From: Marinobacter salexigens
Lineage (GTDB): Bacteria > Pseudomonadota > Gammaproteobacteria > Pseudomonadales > Oleiphilaceae
Reading direction: 5' to 3'
DNA: 64,000 nucleotides
NCBI RefSeq assembly: GCF_018860765.1
Contig: NZ_JAHKPV010000021.1
Coordinates: 179,845 to 243,844, forward strand
Shown here piece by piece: positions 26,067 to 34,873 of the stretch. The number at the start of each line of letters is the position of its first letter. The first letter of the stretch is position 1. A program made the translations under genes and the position numbers. Below the pieces are notes generated by a model, which was given only the letters and a program-made list of their open reading frames with translations, was not told the DNA's origin and did no database searches.

Positions 26067-26690
26067 ATGCAGACTTTAAAACGCTTCCTGAAACTAATCT
26101 TTCGGGCACTCGCATTCCCCGTGTATTTGCTCTTCTTGCTATTCGCTCAGTTTGGTAAGACCGATAGCGTGTTCATGTCATTTTCGCAGGGCCTAAGCCT
26201 TATACCTGGAAAATTTGGGACCTACTTACGTGCCGCTTTCTACCACCTTACCTGCCCAGACACCTCTGACGAAATATCAGTGGGCTTTTTGACGATACTA
26301 TCCCATCGCAACACAAATATCGCAAAAGGGGTCTATATCGGGCCTCAGTGTAATATTGGCATGTGCTCAATCGGAGAAAACACTTTGCTCGGTAGTGGAG
26401 TACATGTTTTAAGCGGAAGTAGCCAACATGAATTTTCAGATATTACGAAGCCCATTCAGGAGCAAGGCGGCCACTTTGAAAAAGTCCGAATAGGGGCAGA
26501 CTGCTGGTTAGGAAACACTGCACTAGTGATGGCGAGCCTCGAAGACCAGAGCATACTTGCGGCAGGCAGCGTCCTCACTAAACCTACAATCAGGGGAGAT
26601 ATTCTGGCGGGCAACCCGGCGAAATGTATCAGTAATCGCTTAAAACCCAACTCAGCCTATTCGCCCAAGCCATCACAGGTGGCCGAATAA
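26067..26690 (+). CDS. left-handed beta-helix (hexapeptide repeat) acyltransferase
   Basis: 207 residues from ATG at 26067, directly after the preceding stop. An N-terminal hydrophobic segment (about 10-33: LIFRALAFPVYLLFLLFAQF) is followed by hexapeptide repeats (VYIGPQCNIGMCSIGENTLL, then GSGVHVLSGSSQHEF, VRIGADCWLGNTALVMA and ILAAGSVLT). The His in SSQHEF is the likely catalytic base, as in maltose/galactoside acetyltransferases and WcaF-like enzymes. Probable O-acetylation of a polymer precursor at the inner membrane. It ends in a TAATG overlap with the next gene. Confidence 0.88.
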   Translation: MQTLKRFLKLIFRALAFPVYLLFLLFAQFGKTDSVFMSFSQGLSLIPGKFGTYLRAAFYHLTCPDTSDEISVGFLTILSHRNTNIAKGVYIGPQCNIGMCSIGENTLLGSGVHVLSGSSQHEFSDITKPIQEQGGHFEKVRIGADCWLGNTALVMASLEDQSILAAGSVLTKPTIRGDILAGNPAKCISNRLKPNSAYSPKPSQVAE

Positions 26691-28051
26691 TGAAGAGCTT
26701 TACAGAAGCAATATACTACCGCTCACCGACCCTCTTGCAGAACTTATTAGTGTCCGCTTATGGATACAAGTTGTACCATAAGCGATACGCAGGATCGCTC
26801 TACCGCGACATTATGGAAAAGGTACGCCTCAGCCGGTCTTGGAGTTCAGAAGAGATCGAGGCATACCAAAGCGAACGCCTGCACGAAATGGTGAAGCATT
26901 GTCGATTAAATATCCCTTACTACCAGCAACAATTTTCGGAGCATGGGATCCATGAAAACGACATTACGGCGACAGAGCACATTACACGCTTACCAATTCT
27001 CCAAAAAGAGACACTCAAGGAAAATTCGCAACTATTTAGCCAACCCGGCACAAAACCCTTTATGCTTCAGCACACGAGCGGTAGCACGGGCACTCCATTG
27101 GCCCTTGAGGTTGACGAGCGCACCTACAAACTAGCAATGGCATTATTGGTTGATCACGAAGAAACGCATGGAGTTCCCTTTGGCGCTAAACGAGCAACCT
27201 TTGCCGGAAGAATGCTCAAGCCTGCCGACGATATGAAACCACCCTTCTCCCGTTTCAATCGAGCTGAAAACCAGAAACTTTTTTCAAGCTACCACCTTAA
27301 TGGAAAGACGTTTCCTCACTACCAGAAAGAGCTCGACCAGTTTCAGCCTATAGAGCTGATCGGCTACCCATCAGCAATCTACGATCTTGCCAGTCAGTAC
27401 CAGAATTCCGATTCGAAGCCGGGCTTTCAACCCAAAGCGATCATTACCAACTCAGAATCACTCCTTGTGTGGCAAAGGGAAACAATTGAATCGGTGTTTG
27501 GGTGCACAGTTTACGACTACTACGGAACCGCTGAATATGTAATGTTTGCCGGGCAGGATAAAGCCGGGGTCTATCAGCCGAACCCTCTTATTGGCATTGC
27601 AGAAGTTGATGTGCGTAGCGATACAATTGACACGGGTAATCTATTGGCTACATCGCTAAGCAACAGACAAATGCCATTACTTAGATACAACCTCGGTGAT
27701 ACGGCAACTTTAGCGAACGCGAACCATCCAACGGTCGGAACTCCTACCCTAAAATCTATAAATGGCAGAATCGATGATTATATCGAAACCCGTGACGGAC
27801 GCTTTGTCGGACGTATTGACCATATATTTAAGGGTGTTAGCGGAGTTCGAGAAGCTCAGGTCGTCCAAGTGTTCCCCGGTTCTGCTACTGTTAAGCTGGT
27901 TAAAGACTCATCCTCCAGTTTCAACGAAACCTCTCTCATCTCAAACTGCAAACAAAGGCTCGGGGATGACTTTCAGATCGCCATAGAGTTTGTATCAGAA
28001 ATCGAGCGAGGAAAAAATGGCAAATTTCGTTCCGTGGTTAGACAAAAATGA
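26690..28051 (+). CDS. adenylate-forming enzyme related to phenylacetate-CoA ligase (CapK/PaaK-like)
   Basis: 453 residues of the type found in capsule and exopolysaccharide clusters. The AMP-binding P-loop is HTSGSTGTPL (residues 128-137); DYYGTAEYVMFAGQ corresponds to the conserved YGxTE motif, and LLRYNLGDTA to the Tyr/Arg-x-x-Asp region. The C-terminal domain (NGRIDDYIETRDGRFVGRID) matches PaaK relatives. These proteins adenylate a carboxylic acid; in polysaccharide loci they are thought to help attach acyl or amino acyl groups. Coupled by overlaps to both neighbours. Confidence 0.85.
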   Translation: MKSFTEAIYYRSPTLLQNLLVSAYGYKLYHKRYAGSLYRDIMEKVRLSRSWSSEEIEAYQSERLHEMVKHCRLNIPYYQQQFSEHGIHENDITATEHITRLPILQKETLKENSQLFSQPGTKPFMLQHTSGSTGTPLALEVDERTYKLAMALLVDHEETHGVPFGAKRATFAGRMLKPADDMKPPFSRFNRAENQKLFSSYHLNGKTFPHYQKELDQFQPIELIGYPSAIYDLASQYQNSDSKPGFQPKAIITNSESLLVWQRETIESVFGCTVYDYYGTAEYVMFAGQDKAGVYQPNPLIGIAEVDVRSDTIDTGNLLATSLSNRQMPLLRYNLGDTATLANANHPTVGTPTLKSINGRIDDYIETRDGRFVGRIDHIFKGVSGVREAQVVQVFPGSATVKLVKDSSSSFNETSLISNCKQRLGDDFQIAIEFVSEIERGKNGKFRSVVRQK

Positions 28052-29010
28052 ATGACCAGTGCACCCAAGTAAACGCGCGACCCTATTTTTCATTCGTGAT
28101 ACCTGTGTACAACGAGGAAGAACATATTGCTTCGTGCCTTACCTCAATCTTTAGCAGCAACTACGACAGTGACAAATACGAAGTAATCGTTGTCGATAAC
28201 GGATCTGAAGACCGCAGCCTAGAAATTGCACTTACTTTCGAGCAAGCAAGAGTGTTTGAACTCACTCAAGGAAACGTAGGTGCGGTAAGAAACTATGGCG
28301 CTGCTCAAGCGCTTGGTCAGATCCTCGTTTTCATCGACGCAGATTGCCTTGTTGATAACGAATGGCTAACCCGAGCTCACGACTTGATTAACGAGCACCC
28401 GAAGTGTGCCTACGGAGGAGGCGTTAAATTACCAATAGACGCTACATGGATTGAAAGTTCATGGCTCCTAGAGAAACAAGGTAAGCCGACCCTGCCGAAA
28501 CACCTGATAGGTGCCAGCACTGTACTGTCCAAAGACCTTTTTCATTCGGCTGGAGGATTCAATGAAGAGGTATCATCTGGTGAAGATACTGATTTACACA
28601 ACCAGCTGATCTTTGCAAGCGCAACCGTGATTATTGATCATGCGCTCAATGTCACGCATCTCGGAAATGCTAAAACGCCAATGCAGTTTATACGTCGGCA
28701 GATTTGGCACTCAGAAAACTATATAAGCAACCTACAAAAATCATTAAAAGATCCAATTTTCTTAATAACGCTAACATTCATCACGTTATTAATTTTGGCT
28801 GCAACAACAATTTTCTTCCTACCAGAAAAATTCACGTCTTATTGTATTCTTTGTGCTTTTTTGGCCACCCCGACCCTACTTTCTTACAAGCGTATGCTCC
28901 GATCCAGATATGTTAGTTTTAACCCACTGACCCTAATAAAAATTTACTTCCTAGACTACCTATATTTATCCGGCCGAAGCATTGGAATAATAAAGAGTCT
29001 CTTCCGATAA
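28048..29010 (+). CDS. family 2 glycosyltransferase
   Basis: 320 residues. The GT-A fold begins FSFVIPVYNEEEHIASCLTS, with VVDNGSEDRS and the metal-binding DADCLV (DxD-like), and the acceptor region GGFNEEVSSGEDTDL with the ED motif. The C-terminal 90 residues carry two hydrophobic helices (about 240-283), so it is probably membrane-attached. Transfers a sugar during repeat-unit assembly; donor unknown. It overlaps the preceding gene by 4 bases (ATGA) and is the last gene of the plus-strand cluster, ending 31 bases from a convergent gene. Confidence 0.9.
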   Translation: MNDQCTQVNARPYFSFVIPVYNEEEHIASCLTSIFSSNYDSDKYEVIVVDNGSEDRSLEIALTFEQARVFELTQGNVGAVRNYGAAQALGQILVFIDADCLVDNEWLTRAHDLINEHPKCAYGGGVKLPIDATWIESSWLLEKQGKPTLPKHLIGASTVLSKDLFHSAGGFNEEVSSGEDTDLHNQLIFASATVIIDHALNVTHLGNAKTPMQFIRRQIWHSENYISNLQKSLKDPIFLITLTFITLLILAATTIFFLPEKFTSYCILCAFLATPTLLSYKRMLRSRYVSFNPLTLIKIYFLDYLYLSGRSIGIIKSLFR

Positions 29011-29041
29011 TAGAAAACCTAAAATATAAAATAACACCCTA

Positions 29042-30229
29042 TTATTCAACATCAAGAAGTGGCGGCTTAGGTGGACTAATTTGATTCGTTTCCAAATGAG
29101 CTGGGATATCGTGCCGAATAACTAGATCATCAATTGCCCACCACTCCTGATAGCGCTCCTCATTAGGCCGGGCACTAAAAAAGTCGTTGCCGCCAATTAA
29201 AACAGAGTTCCATTTGACCATCGGGTAACCAGGCTGGATCCAAGCGACGGTCTTATTCGTAAAAATACGATTGTCATCTATCCACTGCATGAGAACACCA
29301 TCGTAGACGCCCGGTGCGCTGTTCATCTTCAAGTAGAAAGCAACCTTCGTCCAATTAGTCTCATTTCCAAACACTTGATCAAGCGCGGCAGGCCCGCTAG
29401 TGATCAGCCCTCCATTTTTCTTATCTGGCAGTACAGCGTCAGCACCGTTAACCCCCATTCCTTCCAACGCTTTTTGTGTGTATGAGAGGCTCAATTGACT
29501 GCGCTGGAAAGGGTAGCCATAAGGTATTCCCACCATTTTATTCGGGTCAAGATGGTCGCCCTTTGTAAGCATGGCAAGGCCATTGCGAAACCCATAATCG
29601 ACATTGCTAGAACCAGCCCCCCATATAAAATCTGGTTTGTTGGACTCATCGAAGTAAGAATACACTTCGTCTCTATTTCCGGCCCAATGCAACACTCTAA
29701 AAAGCTTGGCGGATCCCACTGCGTCCGCATAATAGGATGCTATCATTTCATTTGAAAATGTTATGTAAAACTCGACGTAAAGCTCTGTTAACCCGTCTGG
29801 AGGTACGCTGCCACTCTCTGGTAAGTAAAACATTGCGATGCCATCCGAAGACCATGCACCGCCGGTAACAGTGCTGGAATCACGCCACTTAACAAACGAC
29901 TTACCTGTTCCACCACGAGATTTTTCTGCGTTGGCCGCCAAAACTTCTATAGATTCGTGACCATCAGGGTAACCATTCGAAGGAGACCATTGGGGGGTTT
30001 GCCTTATTGAGAACCACCCGTCAGGAAGCGTCGCTCCATCAAACGAATGCTGACCACGGTCAGGGCTTCCGGAAATGAAAGGGCTGTCATTTTCTAGCAA
30101 CCCACTATGCCAATCTGGATGACTGTCAAAACGCTCTTCGAGCACAACATCGGCGAAACACGGCACCACCCATAACGCGAGCAAAGAGGTAGTGATTCCT
30201 ATCTTAAGACGAGAACGTAAGTTAGTCAT
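29042..30229 (-). CDS. secreted beta-sandwich protein, possibly polysaccharide-active
   Basis: 395 residues from ATG at 30229, chosen because it gives a clean signal peptide (MTNLRSRLKIGITTSLLALW, VVPCFADV); the frame opens further upstream. The mature part starts VVLEERFDSHPDW and ends AIDDLVIRHDIPAH, like jelly-roll lyases and LamG-type proteins, where the last strand carries an Asp-Asp motif. It is rich in Trp, Gly, Ser and Asp. I cannot name the family. As the last gene of the long minus-strand polysaccharide row, a periplasmic or secreted enzyme that trims or binds the polymer is plausible. Confidence 0.65.
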   Translation of the reverse strand: MTNLRSRLKIGITTSLLALWVVPCFADVVLEERFDSHPDWHSGLLENDSPFISGSPDRGQHSFDGATLPDGWFSIRQTPQWSPSNGYPDGHESIEVLAANAEKSRGGTGKSFVKWRDSSTVTGGAWSSDGIAMFYLPESGSVPPDGLTELYVEFYITFSNEMIASYYADAVGSAKLFRVLHWAGNRDEVYSYFDESNKPDFIWGAGSSNVDYGFRNGLAMLTKGDHLDPNKMVGIPYGYPFQRSQLSLSYTQKALEGMGVNGADAVLPDKKNGGLITSGPAALDQVFGNETNWTKVAFYLKMNSAPGVYDGVLMQWIDDNRIFTNKTVAWIQPGYPMVKWNSVLIGGNDFFSARPNEERYQEWWAIDDLVIRHDIPAHLETNQISPPKPPLLDVE

Positions 30230-30460
30230 TTGTCGTGCCCACCACACAGAAGAAAAATGAAAGGTTAGCATGTAGAGTTAGTTAAAACCCTAGTGGCGAA
30301 AAAAACAACACAAAACACTACAAATAGTCAAATTTTTCTCGGGTCAGGTTTGTTCAATGCTCACACCATTGGGCATCCTAGCGGGTCAACTTACTCTTTT
30401 AGATCTGGATTTCTCTCGTTTCAACGGGCACGCAGTGATGAGGCTAGACTTATGACGGAT

Positions 30461-31573
30461 TTAACTCTTACTTAGATTTTTCGGACGCACCCCGTTCAGT
30501 AAGAATAAGAGCAAGCTAGATTTCTTAATCTTTTGATGGGCCAGCATGGTCACTATAAACGTAAGTATGACTATAACCGGATACGCAACGTAAATATTGA
30601 CTGGAAGGCTCAAAAAAACAATACCAAAAAGGATGACGAGAACATGGTGCAAAAGATATATACTATATGCCGATTCCGAAACTAATCCAAGAAATCGGCT
30701 TCTATAATCGAGAAATCGTTTGAACAGGGAAAAGCATATAGAAGATAGAAAAATAATTAATATAGAATAATTATAAGCAGCGGAAATATCATAAACAACG
30801 CTATCCTCGATAGCGGACTTTTTAATACACCAAGACACTCCGTACGCCAATAGAAATACAACAAGGTCAATGACTTTAGGGCTAGAAAATCTAAATAATA
30901 GCTCTTTACTATATCCTAAAAACAACCCAACAACAAAAAACTGAAAGTAGAAAAGAAGTATGAAAACACTACCTACATTAAATATAGTTTTGTATATCTC
31001 GACAACAGAATTTAGAGCATATATTCCGTCAATAATGAACGGGAAGGCGACAATCATTAAGAGGTACGCCCACTTACCAGAAAAGAAACTGCTAGTTTTC
31101 TTGAGAAAGATATGTGTAGGCTTGAATAGAAAAGCCACCCAAACAACTACATTGTAGACACTTAGGTTTATCAGAAACCAAAGATGTGACACCCATCGAC
31201 CTTCGGTGAAAAATCGTAACAAATCTAATGATTTACTATTGTAGTATGAAAGCACTATCTCTTGAATTACGTTAAGCGTTAATGCAGTAAATACGAGAGG
31301 AACTAGCAGCCTTAAAATTCGATCGACGATATCGACTCTCTGTTTTCTCAAGTATGTATACGAAAAAAAGAATCCTGACACCATAAAAAATGCGGGCATT
31401 CTAAACAGATTTATAAAGCCACTAATACCACTAAAAAGTATATTTGATTCATCACTTGATATTAACCAAACCTGATTTGGGCTAAAAATATTTGCTGCGT
31501 GCAATAAAATACCAAGTATCATGAGAATAGCCCTCATCGAATCCATGTAGTGAATTCTTTCTTTACTTAGCAT
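30461..31573 (-). CDS. membrane acyltransferase family 3 protein
   Basis: 370 residues, about ten membrane helices. The N-terminus MDSMRAILMILGILLHAANI holds the conserved Arg and His of acyltransferase family 3 (OafA/OpgC-like), which O-acylate sugars across the membrane. The second conserved block MPAFFMVSGFFFSYTYLRKQ is also present. Start overlaps the end of the SGNH hydrolase gene; a later ATG at 31546 is possible. Strikingly AT-rich compared with the genes around 37-54 kb, as are its two upstream neighbours. Confidence 0.85.
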   Translation of the reverse strand: MLSKERIHYMDSMRAILMILGILLHAANIFSPNQVWLISSDESNILFSGISGFINLFRMPAFFMVSGFFFSYTYLRKQRVDIVDRILRLLVPLVFTALTLNVIQEIVLSYYNSKSLDLLRFFTEGRWVSHLWFLINLSVYNVVVWVAFLFKPTHIFLKKTSSFFSGKWAYLLMIVAFPFIIDGIYALNSVVEIYKTIFNVGSVFILLFYFQFFVVGLFLGYSKELLFRFSSPKVIDLVVFLLAYGVSWCIKKSAIEDSVVYDISAAYNYSILIIFLSSICFSLFKRFLDYRSRFLGLVSESAYSIYLLHHVLVILFGIVFLSLPVNIYVAYPVIVILTFIVTMLAHQKIKKSSLLLFLLNGVRPKNLSKS

Positions 31574-32178
31574 TCCTTGGGCACCTTATCGAGAAAAACA
31601 CGGTATCCATTGGAGTTCAAATGTACACCGTCATTCAAGTAATATTTCGGTATAACCTTCTTAGAGAGCTTTGACCCTACAACAATTACTCGTGGGTGCT
31701 TAGCTAAGGCCTCCAGCTCGGTGTTCAAAGCCTTAAACTGCAAGTGATACTCAGAACGAGATGGTGCCAACTTAACTTTAATTATTACTATATGCGCTTG
31801 ATCGAATTCAGAGCTTAGTCGTTCAGCCAGCTGATCAAATTGACTAATAACTTGATCAACATCTTCACCATAAACTATATCGTTTTCGCCAGCATAAACG
31901 ATAACTAATTTGACCGACCTAGACAAAGATTGCAGGTTTAGATAAGTAAAAATCTTATCCAAAGTTCCACCTCCAAAGCCACGATTTAGGAAATTTGAAC
32001 AATTCTCAAAGTGTTCCAAAGGTAGATTAATTATGGAGCTGCTACCTAACGCTATAGCTCCGATATCATTATTGTTTTTTAGGTCATCGATAAAATATTC
32101 AATATAGTCTGAATTTTTAAATCCAAACCAGACACTAAATGCTATCACTATTATTGAGCCAGTGAAGATGGAAGCCAT
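31567..32178 (-). CDS. membrane-anchored SGNH/GDSL hydrolase
   Basis: 203 residues from ATG at 32178 (a TTG at 32208 would add ten). An N-terminal anchor (FTGSIIVIAFSVWFGF) is followed by SGNH blocks: block I ALGSSSI with the nucleophile Ser, block II Gly in NRGFGGGT, block III Asn in AGENDIVY, and block V DGVHLNSNGY with the catalytic Asp and His. Likely a periplasmic esterase acting on acylated sugars. It directly precedes an acyltransferase gene, suggesting acetyl addition and removal on the same polymer. AT-rich. Confidence 0.85.
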   Translation of the reverse strand: MASIFTGSIIVIAFSVWFGFKNSDYIEYFIDDLKNNNDIGAIALGSSSIINLPLEHFENCSNFLNRGFGGGTLDKIFTYLNLQSLSRSVKLVIVYAGENDIVYGEDVDQVISQFDQLAERLSSEFDQAHIVIIKVKLAPSRSEYHLQFKALNTELEALAKHPRVIVVGSKLSKKVIPKYYLNDGVHLNSNGYRVFLDKVPKEC

Positions 32179-32273
32179 TTTTTTGAAAGATGTACTATAT
32201 CCAACCAAAATATAATTCTCTGTTGATTAATTACTAAATATTCATAAACAATAAATTTGCATCCAGTTAACTA

Positions 32274-33392
32274 TCACGACACCAGCTCAACATATTTACG
32301 AGCGATACTGACCCAATCAAAACGACTTTCTGCGTTTCTTATACGCAAACCCATCTCGCTCTTATTCTTCGAAGAAATCCCGTAGAAATCGATTGCTTTT
32401 AACCATATATCCACATCTAAATAAGAGATCAGACTGCCCTGTTCTTCGCTTTCTATAATATCCACCGGGCCAGCCGTTCTTGTACTTATTACTGGGGTCC
32501 CGAAAGCAAGTGACTCGGCTACAACCATGCCATATATTTCATAATCGCTTGGCAGAACAAATACATCAGCTTGTTCATAAAGAGCTGGGAGCTCTTTTTG
32601 AGACAATTGGCCTACCAAATGGAGATTGTTTTTACTATTCTTGATAATGGCAGTTTCAACATCCGATTGGCAGGGTCCACGGCCCACCAAAACAAAATGT
32701 TGGTCGGCTCTGGCATTGCACGCTAAATCAGCAATGAATTGAGGATTTCGGCGTTTTTCAAGGCTCCCAACGTACAATATAAGCTGAGCATCAGCTCCAA
32801 TATTTAAATGGTTTCTCCAATCACGATTCTCACGAATCCTAAATTTTGAAAAGTCCAATCCGACCGGCACTACGTGAGTTTTTTTATAACCTTTTGAGCT
32901 CAAATAATCACCCGCCAGAGAGGTTTTACAAAATGCACCTACCGAGCGTGTTCGAAGAAGAGGTCGAAAAAATCTATGGTGGATCGCCTCGTAAAGAGCC
33001 CACTTTCGGCCGGATAATGTGCGATACATGCCCTGATATATGCCAAATTTTAAATCATTTTTATTACAAACTCGAGCTATAAGATAGGACGCAAAGTTAC
33101 CTTCTTCGTTGATTTGTACGTAGTCATATTTATTTTTGCTTAGAATTTTGTAGACCTTGGGATAAAACGGCTCATTAAGCAGAGGAATTATCCGAAAAGG
33201 AAGTTCGATAATTCGTATCGCGCCGTCGGTGTCATCAATCACCTTTTCACTGTAATGGCCTGTAGACGACGCCATAATTATATCCACAACATGCCCCAGT
33301 TTACGAAGACCTTTTGCTAAACCCATTTCTTGTGAATTATATGAAGCTGGATCCTGAGAAGATGAATCCGTCCTGAATATAGCAATTTTCAT
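32274..33392 (-). CDS. family 4 glycosyltransferase
   Basis: 372 residues with the GT-B fold: N-terminal MKIAIFRTDSSSQDPASYNS with the Gly-rich donor/acceptor loop LAKGLRKLGHVVDII, and C-terminal donor domain with ILYVGSLEKRRNPQF, VLVGRGP and VFVLPSDYEIYGMVVAESLA (E-x7-E motif), then GTPVISTRTAGP. Cytoplasmic enzyme adding a sugar to the growing lipid-linked unit. Starts in a TAATG overlap with the flippase gene, with RBS GAGGGAG. AT-rich. Confidence 0.88.
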   Translation of the reverse strand: MKIAIFRTDSSSQDPASYNSQEMGLAKGLRKLGHVVDIIMASSTGHYSEKVIDDTDGAIRIIELPFRIIPLLNEPFYPKVYKILSKNKYDYVQINEEGNFASYLIARVCNKNDLKFGIYQGMYRTLSGRKWALYEAIHHRFFRPLLRTRSVGAFCKTSLAGDYLSSKGYKKTHVVPVGLDFSKFRIRENRDWRNHLNIGADAQLILYVGSLEKRRNPQFIADLACNARADQHFVLVGRGPCQSDVETAIIKNSKNNLHLVGQLSQKELPALYEQADVFVLPSDYEIYGMVVAESLAFGTPVISTRTAGPVDIIESEEQGSLISYLDVDIWLKAIDFYGISSKNKSEMGLRIRNAESRFDWVSIARKYVELVS

Positions 33393-34873
33393 TAAGGCTC
33401 CCTCTTAATTATATTTAACAATTTTTTTTGTAGCATTCTTATTATAATCAAACTGTACTCGAATACTTGAGCCCAGACTAGGCTGTACTTTGAAAGTACG
33501 CCTGCGAGGATAAACATTAGTACGCCATAAACAAAAACAAATAAAACACCATTAACGATCAATGATAAAAAATCATACTGAAAGATCAAAACATTTACCA
33601 TAAAAACGGTAGCGAAAGATAATGCTAAAGGCGCCGCTAGAATTAGCAGTTGACTTATGAAGTTCGCGCTTATCAATCGACAACAAACATATAAGAACAG
33701 GACTATAGCAAAGAGACCAACAAAGCTTCGTAACCAGATGAAATTGATAAGTGTAAGATTCTGTGCAGCCAACAAAATCGAAAATATTATGGCCAAGGAT
33801 GTTAAATCGTACCAAAAAACGAGTTTAACCTTAGCGAGCGAAAAGCAAATGTTATTAAGGATACCTCCCAGAGCGAACGCAAACAGAAGTGGGGTCATGG
33901 CTTGCATCAAGGGAGCGGCTTCAAGCCAACTTTCACCTAAAAGATAAAAAACAATTTGCTCGTAAAACTGATATATAAACGCGACAAATGGGGCTGTAAA
34001 TATTGAGATAACTAACAGCGCTAACGATACTTGTTGGCGCATTTTTTTTTGATCAGACCTAACACTTGAAAAGGTTGCTAACAGCGGCTCTACGGAAGGC
34101 TGGATGATTTCATTTGCTGGCATAATCGTGAATTCGCGGGCGATATTAAATTTACCCAACTGCGCCAATGAATAAAACTGGGAGACTAGTAGCGTATCAG
34201 CTTGTGCTCTTAGATAACCGATACTGCCTCTGGCTAGCATCCATTTTGAAAACGACCATTGCGTCCCAATATTTTGCACCGACAGTCTTGGTCGCCTCTG
34301 GCAGTATGAGTAGCTCAGAACCAAGCTAGCTAGGCTCGCAATGATGTCCCCAACGACGATTGCCCAAAAAGACTGAGTCAACAGAGCAACTGCCACAACC
34401 GCAGCAAAGCTAATTAACTTTGAGATCACTCCTATTTTGAAGACAATGCTGTAATTAAGTTCCCGACGCTGAACATAGAGTTCAGGATTAACAAGAGCCC
34501 TTATAAATATTACAGGTATAAGAATTGCGACAGCATAGATGATATTGGGATCGTCATAGAACCAACTAATACCCGGAAGCAAAATATAGAGAATCAGGCA
34601 AACGACTGTTTTCAAGCCGAGATTTAGCGTCCATGCAGTATTTACGGTCTCGTCACTGCTGTCCTCTGCCTGAACGATATATTGCTGAATACCGGTATTG
34701 GAAAGGACGTCTGAAAAATGAATAATGAGTGCAGATACTGCAACAATCCCGAAGTCTTCAGGGGTAAGCAGTCTTGCAAGTATTAGTGTGCTTATTAGCC
34801 CAAGTGAACGCTGAAAGAATCGGATTCCAACTAACAGGCCAGAGCTTTGAAATAGCTTTTTAACCGTACTCAT
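33392..34873 (-). CDS. Wzx-type polysaccharide flippase (MOP superfamily)
   Basis: 493 residues with 12-14 predicted membrane helices throughout. The opening SSGLLVGIRFFQRSLGLIST and TLILARLLTPEDFGIVAVSA are the standard start of lipopolysaccharide/exopolysaccharide flippases, and YVQRRELNYSIVFKIGVIS and NTAWTLNLGLK also match. It would flip lipid-linked repeat units from cytoplasm to periplasm, where the O-ligase/polymerase-like protein encoded upstream can act. Overlaps both neighbours by 1-4 bases. The first genes of the AT-rich part begin here. Confidence 0.88.
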   Translation of the reverse strand: MSTVKKLFQSSGLLVGIRFFQRSLGLISTLILARLLTPEDFGIVAVSALIIHFSDVLSNTGIQQYIVQAEDSSDETVNTAWTLNLGLKTVVCLILYILLPGISWFYDDPNIIYAVAILIPVIFIRALVNPELYVQRRELNYSIVFKIGVISKLISFAAVVAVALLTQSFWAIVVGDIIASLASLVLSYSYCQRRPRLSVQNIGTQWSFSKWMLARGSIGYLRAQADTLLVSQFYSLAQLGKFNIAREFTIMPANEIIQPSVEPLLATFSSVRSDQKKMRQQVSLALLVISIFTAPFVAFIYQFYEQIVFYLLGESWLEAAPLMQAMTPLLFAFALGGILNNICFSLAKVKLVFWYDLTSLAIIFSILLAAQNLTLINFIWLRSFVGLFAIVLFLYVCCRLISANFISQLLILAAPLALSFATVFMVNVLIFQYDFLSLIVNGVLFVFVYGVLMFILAGVLSKYSLVWAQVFEYSLIIIRMLQKKLLNIIKREP

